In this document: positions 8,510 through 16,920 of the stretch, piece by piece | Numbering within the stretch: the stretch's first letter is position 1 | Layout of the letters: each line of letters opens with the position of its first letter | Origin: Rhizobium bangladeshense | GTDB taxonomy: Bacteria > Pseudomonadota > Alphaproteobacteria > Rhizobiales > Rhizobiaceae | Reading direction: 5' to 3' | DNA length: 64,000 nt | Assembly (NCBI RefSeq): GCF_001662075.1 | Contig: NZ_LYPL01000013.1 | Coordinates: 152,287-216,286, forward strand | Made by a program: the position numbers and the translations under genes | Notes under the pieces: generated by a model | What the model saw: only the letters and a program-made list of their open reading frames with translations | What the model was told of the DNA's origin: nothing | Database searches by the model: none

Positions 8510-9918
8510 GACGGCAACCCCGCCACCGGAAAACGGTGCTGCCACCGCCCCTCCGCCTCCAGGCGGGCCGCCAGCGACAGAAGCCGCGGCTCGTGACCCA
8601 TCGGCATCATGAGTTGCACCGGCAGCGGCATGGCGTGCTCATCCTGTCCGAAAGGCAGCGTCAAAGCAGGAAAACCCGAAACATTGGCAAGGCAGGCAAG
8701 CGGCGCAAACGCAGTCATTCGCTCCAGATGCAGACCGGTGTCGGCATGATCGGACGGAAAGGAGCCGATCGCAAGAGGCGCGGAGGCGAGCATCGGCATG
8801 AGAATGCAATCGACCTTGTCGAACAGCGCCCAGACAGCGTGGCTCACCAGCACCGCATCGTTCAGCGTTTTCCAGAGTTCGGTGGCCGTGAGCGCTCGCC
8901 CGCGTATCGCGAAAGCCTGCGTAAGGGGCTCGGCCCTGCTTTCCTCAAGGGCTGCCGCCTCGATGAGCGCGGCGAGGTTGACGGAAACGATATCGGCAAA
9001 GGCACGGCTGCTGGCAGCGACGCTCCATTCCAAATCGGCCCAGGCCAAGGGAAAGATGATGTGCCCGTCCTTTTGGAGCACACGTGCGGCGTCCGCGACG
9101 GCTGCAAGGCGGCGATCCTCGGTCGGATAGGCCTGTCCGGTGTCGGTCAACAGGCCGATCCGCAAACGGCCGGTGTCGACATCGGCGGGAGAGGGATCCG
9201 GAACGGGTCCGCGTGCATTGCCGCTCAGCCGATCAAAAATCAGCGCCGTATCCCGCACCGAGCGGCAGACCGCCAGTTCGCTCGCGATTCCAGCAAGGTG
9301 ATTGCCGAAAGAAGGTCCGCCGGGGATGGCGCCACGGGTCGGCTTCATTCCGACGAGACCGCAACAGGCGGCAGGCACGCGGATCGAGCCGCCGGCGTCA
9401 GTGGCATGGGCAATCGCCACGATCCCGGCGGCAACGGCTGCCGCCGCACCGCCCGACGAGCCGCCGGCGGTGCGGGCCGGATCGAGCGGGTTGCGACAGA
9501 CAGGTCCGATCGCCGGTTCGCTGGCAAGCGAAAGGCCGAATTCCGGGCTCGTCGTCAGGCCGAACAGACAGAAGCCGGCCTCGCGGAACCGCGAAGCGAG
9601 ATCGGAATCGGCGTCGCCGCCCTTTCTCTCGAAGAGGCGGGAACCGGCGATTGCCGGCAGTCCGCGGAAGGGACCGCCAAGATCCTTCGCCAAGGCCGGC
9701 ACGCCGGCAAAGGGCCGCGCCGAAAAATGCTCGGGCGCGCGCTGCCGCTCCCGGTCGCAGGCCTGCGCTGCGGCGACACCCATAGCGGCGTCGAGATAGG
9801 CGATCGCGCCGAGCGGCGCATGCCGCGCGGCGGCGTCGAGGGAAATCTGCATCGCTTCTGCAGCGCTCAAGCTGCCGTGCCTGATCGCTGCCGCCAGTTC
9901 CGTCGCGTCGCCCTGCAT
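8506..9918 (-). CDS. amidase (amidase signature family)
   Basis: A 470-residue amidase with the Ser-cisSer-Lys triad: Lys78 in ALAKDLGG, Ser154 in GGSSGG, and Ser178 in TDAGGSIRVP. The family hydrolyses small amides to acid and ammonia, and includes GatA, AtzF-like and indoleacetamide hydrolases. It lies inside a transporter operon between the binding protein (8 bases upstream) and the ATPase (ATGA overlap). That placement indicates a cytoplasmic enzyme for the imported substrate rather than a housekeeping amidotransferase; no GatB or GatC neighbours are present. Confidence 0.93.
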   Translation of the reverse strand: MQGDATELAAAIRHGSLSAAEAMQISLDAAARHAPLGAIAYLDAAMGVAAAQACDRERQRAPEHFSARPFAGVPALAKDLGGPFRGLPAIAGSRLFERKGGDADSDLASRFREAGFCLFGLTTSPEFGLSLASEPAIGPVCRNPLDPARTAGGSSGGAAAAVAAGIVAIAHATDAGGSIRVPAACCGLVGMKPTRGAIPGGPSFGNHLAGIASELAVCRSVRDTALIFDRLSGNARGPVPDPSPADVDTGRLRIGLLTDTGQAYPTEDRRLAAVADAARVLQKDGHIIFPLAWADLEWSVAASSRAFADIVSVNLAALIEAAALEESRAEPLTQAFAIRGRALTATELWKTLNDAVLVSHAVWALFDKVDCILMPMLASAPLAIGSFPSDHADTGLHLERMTAFAPLACLANVSGFPALTLPFGQDEHAMPLPVQLMMPMGHEPRLLSLAARLEAEGRWQHRFPVAGLPS

Positions 9919-9926
9919 CAGCCGAA

Positions 9927-10913
9927 CTACTTCGGCTCTTCCATCATCTTCGGAACTTCGAAGGTGCCTGCCTTGATCTCCGCCCGCTTGGCCTCCATAG
10001 CGGCCTCAGCCTCGGCAGGCGCCACACCCTTCACGAAGACGATATCGCTGCCGCCTTCCTTCATCAGGCCGTAAGACGTGTAGTTGCGGCCGACCGGTTT
10101 ACCCGCGGCGACATCGGCGATTGCAGCATTGAGGATCGGGCGGAAATACCACATGGCATTGGCAAACACAGTATCGGGATAACGCGGCGTGTAATCGACC
10201 AGCGAACCGACCGACTTGATGCCGCGTTCCTTGGCGGCATCGGCGGTGCCGATGCGCTCGCCGAACAGAATATCGGCGCCGGCGTCGATCTGGGCGAGGC
10301 CGGCCTCGCGGGCCTTCGGCGGATCGAAGAAGGTGCCGATGAACGAGACCAAGTGCTTGGCGTCGGGATTGACAGCCTTGACGCCCGCGGCAAAGGCGTT
10401 GATCAGCATGTTGACTTCGGGAATCGGGATGGCGCCGACCGAACCGACGACGTTCGACTTGGTCATCTTGCCCGCCAGCATGCCGGCCAGATAGGCGCCG
10501 TCATGATTCCATGTGCCGAAGACGCCGAAATTGTCGCCGGCCTGGTCGCCGCTGGAGCCCAGCACGAAGGCGGTCTCGGGATAGTCGGCCGCGACCTGCC
10601 GGGCCTCCTTCTCCACCGCATAGGCTTCGCCGATGATCAGCTTGTTGCCCTGTTCGGCATATTCGCGCATGGCGCGCGGATAATCGGTGCCGGAGACACC
10701 TTCGGAAAAGACATATTCGATGACGCCTTCCTTGGCAGCATCCTGAAGGGCCTTGTGAAGACAGGAATTCCAGGCGTTTTCGACCGGCGACGCATGAATG
10801 CCGGCAACTTTCAGCGGGGCGGCAGCCCTTGCGAGCGGGGCCAGGCTGCTCACTCCGAGCGCAATGCCCGATGCGATCACTGCCCGGCGCGAAATCAGCA
10901 TGTCTTTGGTCAT
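9927..10913 (-). CDS. BMP-family ABC transporter substrate-binding protein
   Basis: A 328-residue periplasmic binding protein of the BMP/PnrA-like family, best known for nucleosides and related purine compounds. The N-terminus has SRRAV followed by a hydrophobic stretch ending ARA, a Tat-like or Sec signal. No lipobox cysteine is evident. The ATG at 10913 has GGGGAG six bases upstream, much better than the in-frame start eleven codons earlier. It is the first gene of the leftward operon and is preceded by a strong promoter at 10949-10976. Confidence 0.92.
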   Translation of the reverse strand: MTKDMLISRRAVIASGIALGVSSLAPLARAAAPLKVAGIHASPVENAWNSCLHKALQDAAKEGVIEYVFSEGVSGTDYPRAMREYAEQGNKLIIGEAYAVEKEARQVAADYPETAFVLGSSGDQAGDNFGVFGTWNHDGAYLAGMLAGKMTKSNVVGSVGAIPIPEVNMLINAFAAGVKAVNPDAKHLVSFIGTFFDPPKAREAGLAQIDAGADILFGERIGTADAAKERGIKSVGSLVDYTPRYPDTVFANAMWYFRPILNAAIADVAAGKPVGRNYTSYGLMKEGGSDIVFVKGVAPAEAEAAMEAKRAEIKAGTFEVPKMMEEPK

Positions 10914-10948
10914 CGATTGCTCCCCTTTTTTTACCATCTGGTTCAAAA

Positions 10949-10976
10949 ATCATAGTAGCGCCTAAAAATGTGTCAA
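10949..10976 (-). promoter_or_regulatory. sigma-70-type promoter of the BMP-transporter operon
   Basis: On the minus strand a perfect TTGACA (-35) is separated by 16 bases from TATGAT (-10), 36 bases before the binding-protein ATG. Confidence 0.7.
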
Positions 10977-11254
10977 GGAGAGAGCGGGCTTAAAAATCAG
11001 GCTGATCAACCCCTTTTGGCTCTTTCCTCGCCCGCCGAATTTTTACGTGCTGCAGGGCGTCGCGACATGGCGGAAAGAAACGCGGCGCGGCAGCCTGCAC
11101 CTCGATCCCGCCGCTCCTCCTGGTTGAGAATTTCCATTCCAACAAACGCCTTCTTCGCTTCGGCGCAAGGGGCGCTCGGACCGGACCTGCATGGGCTTGG
11201 CGCGACGATATTTGCAGGATATGCAGAGAACTGTCGGGTTGGGGAAACAAGAAA
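10977..11254. other. intergenic region without a convincing gene
   Basis: About 280 bases between two divergent units. Both strands are open in some frames but with no family resemblance or ribosome site. GGGGAAACAAG lies just before the truncated phosphatidyltransferase start at 11255, so the promoter of the lipid genes is probably here. Confidence 0.5.
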
Positions 11255-11515
11255 ATGGGTGAAGAACAGGACGTCTCGCGGCGGCCGATCGCGAGCCGGC
11301 CGCCGTCCTGGGCGATCGGCTTAAGTGCGTGGCTAGCGCGCACCGGCGTCACGCTGAACAGCATTTCGCTTCTCTCGATCCTGCTTGCCGGCATCGGCGC
11401 GGCGCCCATCCTGTTCATCTCACATCCGATCGCCCCCTCCATCATCGCGGTCGGCAGCCTCGTCACCTGCATCACCCGTACGATAACGCTTTCCCATTCG
11501 CTGGAGAGACTATGA
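11255..11515 (+). pseudogene. CDP-alcohol phosphatidyltransferase remnant (N-terminal part)
   Basis: The 86-codon frame begins like a CDP-alcohol phosphatidyltransferase of the rhizobial lipid operon: SRRPIASR, a tryptophan-containing helix and LARTGVTLNSISLLSILLA, corresponding to roughly the first 55 residues of a protein of about 200. The catalytic motif DGX2ARX8GX3DX3D is entirely missing and the remaining residues do not resemble the family. The frame ends overlapping the acyltransferase ATG (ATGA), which suggests an internal deletion that kept the operon junction. A role as a short membrane peptide cannot be excluded but is unlikely. Confidence 0.7.
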
Positions 11516-12132
11516 CCGCGCTTGTCCGTCGCCTCCTTGTGTTGTTCGTCCGTATCTTGGTCGGCGCCCGAAGCGAATGGCGGGGCTGCACGCCCGACAC
11601 GCGCCGCCGCATCTATTTCGCCAATCACAACAGCCATGTCGATACGGTCGCCGTCATGGCCGCCCTGCCGTATCAGGTGCGACGGCTGACCCATCCGGTT
11701 GCGGCGCGCGACTATTGGGGAACCAGCGCTCTCCGCCGTTTCATCGCGGAGAAAGGCCTGCGCGCCGTCCTGATAGACCGCAAGCCTCTGCCGGACAGCA
11801 ACCCGCTGGAGCCGCTCGAGCGCCTGCTCGAGGAAGGGCGTTCGATCCTGATATTTCCCGAGGGGACGAGAAGCGCCACCGAGGAGATCGCTCCGTTCCG
11901 CAGCGGCATCTATCGCCTTGCCTGCCGCTTCCCCGATGTCGATCTCGTACCGATCCATCTCGACAATCTGCAGCGCATCCTGCCGAAGGGAAGCATATTG
12001 ATCGTGCCGATCACCTGCACGGCGCGCTTCGGCAAGCCGCTGCGTGTCGAACCCGGCGAAGGCAAGGACGCATTCCTGGCGCGGGCCCGCGCCGCGATCA
12101 TCGAGCTGGCAGATGGAGGGCGCACCGCATGA
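11512..12132 (+). CDS. lysophospholipid acyltransferase family protein (PlsC-like)
   Basis: A 206-residue acyltransferase that should transfer an acyl chain to lysophosphatidate or a similar lysolipid at the inner membrane. Motif I (HNSHVD, the H-X4-D catalytic pair) lies near residues 38-43 and motif III FPEGTR near residue 118, with FRSG following. Shorter than PlsC of E. coli but normal for this rhizobial family. It overlaps the truncated phosphatidyltransferase upstream and the cytidylyltransferase downstream by ATGA on each side, so the three were one lipid operon. Confidence 0.9.
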   Translation: MTALVRRLLVLFVRILVGARSEWRGCTPDTRRRIYFANHNSHVDTVAVMAALPYQVRRLTHPVAARDYWGTSALRRFIAEKGLRAVLIDRKPLPDSNPLEPLERLLEEGRSILIFPEGTRSATEEIAPFRSGIYRLACRFPDVDLVPIHLDNLQRILPKGSILIVPITCTARFGKPLRVEPGEGKDAFLARARAAIIELADGGRTA

Positions 12133-13058
12133 CCAGCCTTTTCTCCATCGTCCTTGCCGCGATCCTCGGCCTGCTCGCCGTCGCATCCGCCATCGGCTTC
12201 ATCTTGCAGCGGCGCGCGACCGAGCCCGGCTCCGTCGCCACCGTCCAGAACCTCAACGCCCGCATCCGTTCCTGGTGGATCATGGTCGCGGTGTTCGGCG
12301 GCGCGATCCTGCTCGGCGATACGGCGGTGGTCATCCTGTTCGCGTTCCTGTCCTTCATGGCGCTACGCGAATTCTGGACGCTGACGCCGTCACGGCGCGG
12401 CGATCACCTGGCGCTGTTCCTGTCCTTCTTCGTCGTCCTGCCGCTGCACTATGTGCTGCTCGGAACGTTATGGTACGGCCTCTTTGCGATCTTCATTCCC
12501 GTCTATGCCTTCCTGATCCTGCCGGCGGTGGCGACGCTCACCGGCGACGTCAAGGAATTCCTGGCGCGGACCGCCAGGGTGCAATGGGGCTTGATGCTGA
12601 CGGTCTATTCGATCAGCCATGCGCCCGCGCTCCTAATGCTTGAGACCGGCACGCCGCCGGCGCTTCTTCTCGTCTATCTCGTTATCGTCGTGCAGCTCAG
12701 CGACGTCTTCCAGTATGTCTGGGGCAAGCTTCTGGGAAAACATCGTTTCTCCCCGAACATCAGCCCGTCGAAGACGCTCGAGGGCCTGATCGGCGGCGGC
12801 GCCTCGGCGATCCTGGTGGGAACGCTGCTCTACCGGCTGACGCCTTTCTCACCCCTTCAGGCGGCAGCCGTCAGCACTGTTATCGTCGTCGCCGGCTTCT
12901 TCGGTGGCTTCGTGCTCTCGGCGATCAAGCGCGATCTCAACGCCAAGGACTGGGGCTATGTGATCGAAGGCCATGGCGGCGTGCTCGACCGGCTGGATTC
13001 CATCACTTTCGCCGCACCGCTGTTCTTCCACATCGTCCGCTACTGGTTCGCAATGTGA
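12129..13058 (+). CDS. phosphatidate cytidylyltransferase (CdsA family)
   Basis: A 309-residue polytopic membrane enzyme expected to form CDP-diacylglycerol from phosphatidate and CTP. About eight hydrophobic segments are visible. The C-terminal family signature is complete, from SAIKRD through KDWG to the HGGVLDRLDS metal/substrate block, and SPSKTLEG is also present. Rhizobial genomes carry a separate housekeeping CdsA in the lpxD region; this one belongs to the accessory lipid operon with the acyltransferase. The phosphatidyltransferase that would use its product is broken here. Confidence 0.93.
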   Translation: MTSLFSIVLAAILGLLAVASAIGFILQRRATEPGSVATVQNLNARIRSWWIMVAVFGGAILLGDTAVVILFAFLSFMALREFWTLTPSRRGDHLALFLSFFVVLPLHYVLLGTLWYGLFAIFIPVYAFLILPAVATLTGDVKEFLARTARVQWGLMLTVYSISHAPALLMLETGTPPALLLVYLVIVVQLSDVFQYVWGKLLGKHRFSPNISPSKTLEGLIGGGASAILVGTLLYRLTPFSPLQAAAVSTVIVVAGFFGGFVLSAIKRDLNAKDWGYVIEGHGGVLDRLDSITFAAPLFFHIVRYWFAM

Positions 13059-13085
13059 GGATATCCGCCGCATTCGGCCGGTTCC

Positions 13086-13409
13086 TCAAAAGCGGTCGAT
13101 ATCCTCGAGGCTCTCGATGAGCCGCTGCTGAACCTGCCGGTCCTGCCGGCCGATGGCCGTCACCAGCTTGCCCATCGTTCCCCTGATTCCGTGAAGCTGG
13201 TCGATCAGATTCATGACGACATCGACGCCGGCTTCGTTGACGCCCATATTGCCCATGAGATCGAGGATGAGCCGGCCGCGGGCGACATCGGCCTCGCGAA
13301 ACTGCCGCCCTTCGCCTGACATCTCCGGGATCAGCCAGCCCCGTTCGACCCAGAAGTCGAGCTGGACGACATCGATTTTCAGGCAAAGACGGAACTCATG
13401 ATCATCCAT
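13086..13409 (-). CDS. cbpM: chaperone modulator CbpM
   Basis: A 107-residue MerR-like small protein that binds the J-domain of CbpA and restrains it. The N-terminal part reads as a short helix-turn-helix (LDFWVERGWLIPE), and the C-terminal half is a helix rich in Gln and Arg. GGAGGCC lies 5-11 bases upstream, inside the end of the preceding gene, so it is coupled to cbpA (stop-to-start distance only 2 bases). The context strongly supports the call. Confidence 0.9.
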   Translation of the reverse strand: MDDHEFRLCLKIDVVQLDFWVERGWLIPEMSGEGRQFREADVARGRLILDLMGNMGVNEAGVDVVMNLIDQLHGIRGTMGKLVTAIGRQDRQVQQRLIESLEDIDRF

Positions 13410-13411
13410 GA

Positions 13412-14326
13412 TCAGGCCTCCATATTCTTCCTCGGATCGTATGGATTTGCCGCCGCCCATTCCTTCACCAGGGAGGTCAGCCGTTCGTCTGATTTATCGG
13501 GCAGCACGATCTTCAGGGAGACATAGACGTCGCCGTGTCCGCCGCCGCGTTTTGGAACGCCCTTGCCCCTGAGCCGCAGGACCTTGCCCGTATTCGAGTG
13601 CGGAGGCAGCGTCACGTTGACAGGTCCCGACGGTGTCGGCACGCGGACCTTGCCGCCGAGCACCGCCTCGCCAAGCGAGATCGGCAGTTCCAGGCGGATG
13701 TCGTCGCCCTCGCGCGTGAAGAAGCGGTGAGGCCTCACCCGGATTTCGATAAGGGCATCGCCCGGCGGCCCGCCTCCAAGGCCCGGCTCACCCTTGCCAC
13801 GCAGCCGCAAGGTCTGGCCGTCGCGGGTTCCAGGCGGGATCTGCACATCGAGCTGCGGCCCATCCGGCAGCTTGATCTCGGTCCTGGTGCCGTTGACGGC
13901 CTCGAGAAAATCGACCTCCATGGAAAAACGCCGATCCTGGCCTTGGCTGCGCGTCCTGCCGCCGCCTGCGCGACGCGAAAAGAAATCGGCAAAGGTATTG
14001 TCGATGTCGGCGAAGTCGGCAAAGCCGGAATTGTTGCGGTAGGGATCGTTGGCACCGCTCGCCGAGGCATAGTCGCGGTAATAGCTGCGCTGCGCCCGCT
14101 CGGCGCCCGTCATATCGATCTCGCCGCGGTCAAAACGTCGCCGCTTCTGTTCGTCGCTCAAAATCTCGTAAGCGGTCGAAATATCTTTGAATCGATCCTC
14201 CGCCTTTTTATCGCCGGGGTTAAGGTCGGGGTGAAGCTTCTTGGCGAGCTTGCGGAACGCGCTCTGAATATCCTTCTGCGTCGCATCCCGCTTCACGCCC
14301 AGAAGCTCATAGGGATCCTGGCTCAT
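13412..14326 (-). CDS. cbpA: DnaJ-type co-chaperone CbpA
   Basis: A 304-residue class-II J protein. The J-domain occupies residues 3-70 with HPD at 32-34, a Gly/Phe-poor linker follows, and two C-terminal substrate-binding beta domains begin near residue 115 (LPDGPQLDVQIPPGTRDG). There is no zinc-finger region, which separates it from DnaJ. It stimulates DnaK ATPase in stress or stationary phase. The ATG at 14326 has GGAGAT upstream; the open frame continues upstream to 14674 but lacks family resemblance. It forms a pair with cbpM. Confidence 0.93.
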   Translation of the reverse strand: MSQDPYELLGVKRDATQKDIQSAFRKLAKKLHPDLNPGDKKAEDRFKDISTAYEILSDEQKRRRFDRGEIDMTGAERAQRSYYRDYASASGANDPYRNNSGFADFADIDNTFADFFSRRAGGGRTRSQGQDRRFSMEVDFLEAVNGTRTEIKLPDGPQLDVQIPPGTRDGQTLRLRGKGEPGLGGGPPGDALIEIRVRPHRFFTREGDDIRLELPISLGEAVLGGKVRVPTPSGPVNVTLPPHSNTGKVLRLRGKGVPKRGGGHGDVYVSLKIVLPDKSDERLTSLVKEWAAANPYDPRKNMEA

Positions 14327-14462
14327 GCATATCTCCGGTCGGGCAGTCCATGCTGCTGGTTGGCTTGGCACTGATATAGGTTGCCGGGCCGCCGCCGGGG
14401 AGAGGCAACCCACGGGGCACTTCAAGCCGGCGGTCGTATGATCGGCGGGAAGTTGCCAGAGC

Positions 14463-14930
14463 TCAGAGCAGAGCGGCGTCTTCGGTTTGGGATGCGGAGC
14501 CCTCATGCGCGTCGTCTGAACGCCCATCGACCAGAACCGAGCATCCCGCATGACGCACGACCTTCTCGACGATCGAGGAGAAGACGTAGTCGGTGATATC
14601 GGGCACGTGGGATGACAACAGAATGAGATCGGCCGCTCTCTCCCTTGCGACCGACACCAGCAGGGAGGCGGCAACGCCGATGCGAACCTCGATCATCACA
14701 GGGATTCCCAACTCCTTGCAGAGCGACACAAGCTTCCTTTCGGCATCGACGATGGCGGCCGTTTCAGTTTCCTCGGGAATACCGGTCAGACGACGCTGCG
14801 GGACATTCTCGATGACATGCATCACGAGGATGGTTCCGCCTTCGTCCACAAGTGCCGCAGCCCGGCGCAGCAGACGGTTTGCCGTCCGCCTCGAACCCAT
14901 GCCGATGCCGCAGATGATCGTGCGATACAT
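14463..14930 (-). CDS. universal stress protein (UspA family)
   Basis: A 155-residue single-domain Usp. The alpha/beta fold is recognisable from the N-terminal strand (MYRTIICGIG), the central ADLILLSSH and the final GCSVLVDG. The canonical G-2X-G-9X-G(S/T) nucleotide motif is not clearly present (SSIVEKVVRHAGCSV), so ATP binding is doubtful. The gene is preceded by an FNR/FixK-type box with a well-placed -10 element, suggesting induction under low oxygen, a common pattern for rhizobial usp genes. Confidence 0.88.
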   Translation of the reverse strand: MYRTIICGIGMGSRRTANRLLRRAAALVDEGGTILVMHVIENVPQRRLTGIPEETETAAIVDAERKLVSLCKELGIPVMIEVRIGVAASLLVSVARERAADLILLSSHVPDITDYVFSSIVEKVVRHAGCSVLVDGRSDDAHEGSASQTEDAALL

Positions 14931-14965
14931 TGAATCAATATCCTCGAATGCCAGCCATTGCTGTG

Positions 14966-15006
14966 ATCTTACCTTGATCGACGACGCCTGCTTTGACCAA
15001 AATCAA
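14966..15006 (-). promoter_or_regulatory. FNR/FixK-type box and -10 element of the usp gene
   Basis: TTGAC-CAAA-ATCAA at 14993-15006 differs from the TTGAT-N4-ATCAA consensus at one base. On the minus strand TAAGAT at 14966-14971 is centred 31 bases away, the distance expected for an activator centred at -41.5. The inferred start of transcription lies about 28 bases before the usp ATG. Confidence 0.6.
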
Positions 15007-15158
15007 GTCGGAATGCCGCCCGTCAGTGAAACGGCGGCGTGCGCGGAAAACCGTCGCCCCGCTTCAACACGAGCATCCTGCCGCCTTGTCGCAGTTGACG
15101 GCGGTCCGATCGGCCATAGCTCTGATGCAATTTCGTCGTCACACCAAAGAGGTTTCAC

Positions 15159-16025
15159 ATGCCGAATTTCGCAATCATCGGAGCGGGCGCAATGGGAAGT
15201 GCTGTCGCCAGACGGCTGATCGACCATGGCGCCACGGTGCTGACCCATCTCGACGGTAGAAGCGATCAGACGATTGCGCGCGCCAAGTCAGCCGGCATGG
15301 TGCCTGTCGAACACTGGGCGCTGGGGCAGGCCGAGCTGATCCTGTCGATCGTTCCGCCGGCCGAAGCGATCGGTGTCGCCGAATTGGTCGCGGAGATATC
15401 GTCGGGGATGCCGGCGCCGCCGCCCTTTATCGACCTCAATGCGATCGCGCCGAAAACCATGCAGGCGCTGGCGGCGCGGTTCGATGGCAGCCGGGTTGAC
15501 GTTCTCGACGGCGCCATCATCGGCGGGCCGCCGGTTCCCGGCAAATCGGGGCCGGCCATCTATATCAGCGGCGATAGCGCGGAGCGAAGCAGGCCGCTTG
15601 AGAATTACGGCTTGAATATCCGCAGGCTCGACGGCCCGCTCGGCGCGGCTTCGGCGCTGAAGATGTGTTATGCCGGCATCAACAAGGGCTTTATTGGCCT
15701 CGGCGCCGCAATGCTGCTGGCCGCATCCCGCTCTGGCGCTGCCGAAAGCCTGAAGGCCGAACTCGCCGAAAGCCTTCCCGACGTCGACCGCAAACTGTCG
15801 AAATCCATTCCCGACATGTATCTGAAAGCCTATCGTTGGGTCGCCGAAATGCAGGAGATCGCCGACTTCCTGGGAAAGGACGATCCGGCAGCGGAGATTT
15901 TTCGCGGCATGGCTGATGTTTTCTCCAGGCTGGCCGACGACGTCAAGGGCAGCCGCGTGCTGGTCAGGCAGTTGGACGAGATCCTTGGCTCCCCGGAAAC
16001 CGCCGGTGCGATGGTCATGCCATAG
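15159..16025 (+). CDS. NAD(P)-dependent dehydrogenase with DUF1932 C-terminal domain
   Basis: A 288-residue member of the 6-phosphogluconate/3-hydroxyisobutyrate dehydrogenase-like superfamily. GAGAMG at residues 8-13 is the dinucleotide loop. The conserved GGP of the catalytic strand (AIIGGPPVPG) and the helix starting LKMCYAGINKGF follow, the latter corresponding to the catalytic Lys/Asn helix of the superfamily. The C-terminal half matches the DUF1932 type. Its substrate is unknown. It converges on the Tm-1-like genes, so membership in that pathway is possible but not shown. Confidence 0.87.
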   Translation: MPNFAIIGAGAMGSAVARRLIDHGATVLTHLDGRSDQTIARAKSAGMVPVEHWALGQAELILSIVPPAEAIGVAELVAEISSGMPAPPPFIDLNAIAPKTMQALAARFDGSRVDVLDGAIIGGPPVPGKSGPAIYISGDSAERSRPLENYGLNIRRLDGPLGAASALKMCYAGINKGFIGLGAAMLLAASRSGAAESLKAELAESLPDVDRKLSKSIPDMYLKAYRWVAEMQEIADFLGKDDPAAEIFRGMADVFSRLADDVKGSRVLVRQLDEILGSPETAGAMVMP

Positions 16026-16095
16026 CTTTTCGTCGCGGCCGGCGCCCCACATCGGGGGACGCCGGCAGCTGGCGTACGGCCGGTCCAAGTCGCGC

Positions 16096-16920
16096 CTAAA
16101 TCCTTGCGAAATCCTCGACCTGTGCCCGGATCGCAACTTCGGTCGGCAACCGCTCCATCGAACTTGCGCCGTAGAAGCCGTTGCATCCCTTGCAGCGGGC
16201 GAGCACGTATGCGGCATCCGCCGGCATGGCGATCGGACCGCCGTGGCAGAGCACGATGACGTCGTCGCGCACGGATTTGGCGGCATCCGTCCAGGCGTTG
16301 ATCTTCTCCACGCATCCGTCGAGCGTCAGCGCCGTTTCGGCGCCGATCGCGCCGCCGGTGGTCAGGCCGAGATGGCAGACGACGATATCGGCGCCGGCCC
16401 TGGTCATGGCCATGGCGTCCTCGGCACTGAAGACATAGGGCGTCGTCAGCATGTCCTTGGCGTGTGCGCGGGCGATGATATCGATCTCGAGATCGAAGCC
16501 CATGCCGGTTTCTTCGAGATTGGCGCGGAAGGTGCCGTCGATCAGCCCTACGGTGGGAAAGTTCTGGATGCCGGCAAAGCCCATTGCCTTCAGTTCGTCG
16601 AGGAAGTGATCAGGCAGCATGAAGGGATCGGTGCCGTTGACTCCGGCAAGCACCGGTGTGTGGCGCACGACCGGCAGGACCTCGCGGCCCATCTCCTTGA
16701 CGATCTCATTGGCATTGCCATAGGCGAGCAGGCCGGCCAGCGAGCCGCGCCCGGCCATGCGGTAACGCCCGGAATTATAGATCACGATCAGGTCGATGCC
16801 GCCGGCTTCCTCGCTCTTGGCGGAGAGGCCGGTGCCGGCGCCGCCGCCGACGATCGGCCGGCCCTCGGCGATCTTGCGGCGAAGCCTGTTCAGAATGTCG
16901 TTTCTGTCGATACGGGTCAA
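16096..16920 (-). CDS. TIM-barrel protein of the PEP-hydrolase / Tm-1 C-terminal family
   Basis: A 274-residue TIM-barrel of the phosphoenolpyruvate-hydrolase-like superfamily. Visible landmarks are GGGAGTGLSAK near the N-terminus, a VNGTDPF strand, GFAGIQNFPTVGLIDG and a late LCHGGPI. In plants the same domain forms the C-terminal half of the Tm-1 virus-resistance protein, and many bacteria encode it next to, or fused with, a UPF0261 domain. Here it overlaps the UPF0261 gene by 4 bases. The physiological reaction of the bacterial proteins is not established as far as I know. Confidence 0.85.
   Translation of the reverse strand: MTRIDRNDILNRLRRKIAEGRPIVGGGAGTGLSAKSEEAGGIDLIVIYNSGRYRMAGRGSLAGLLAYGNANEIVKEMGREVLPVVRHTPVLAGVNGTDPFMLPDHFLDELKAMGFAGIQNFPTVGLIDGTFRANLEETGMGFDLEIDIIARAHAKDMLTTPYVFSAEDAMAMTRAGADIVVCHLGLTTGGAIGAETALTLDGCVEKINAWTDAAKSVRDDVIVLCHGGPIAMPADAAYVLARCKGCNGFYGASSMERLPTEVAIRAQVEDFARI

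Noticed and set aside
10990..12186. A 398-codon minus-strand frame
   Set aside because: It lies opposite the acyltransferase, which has both catalytic motifs; the minus frame has none.
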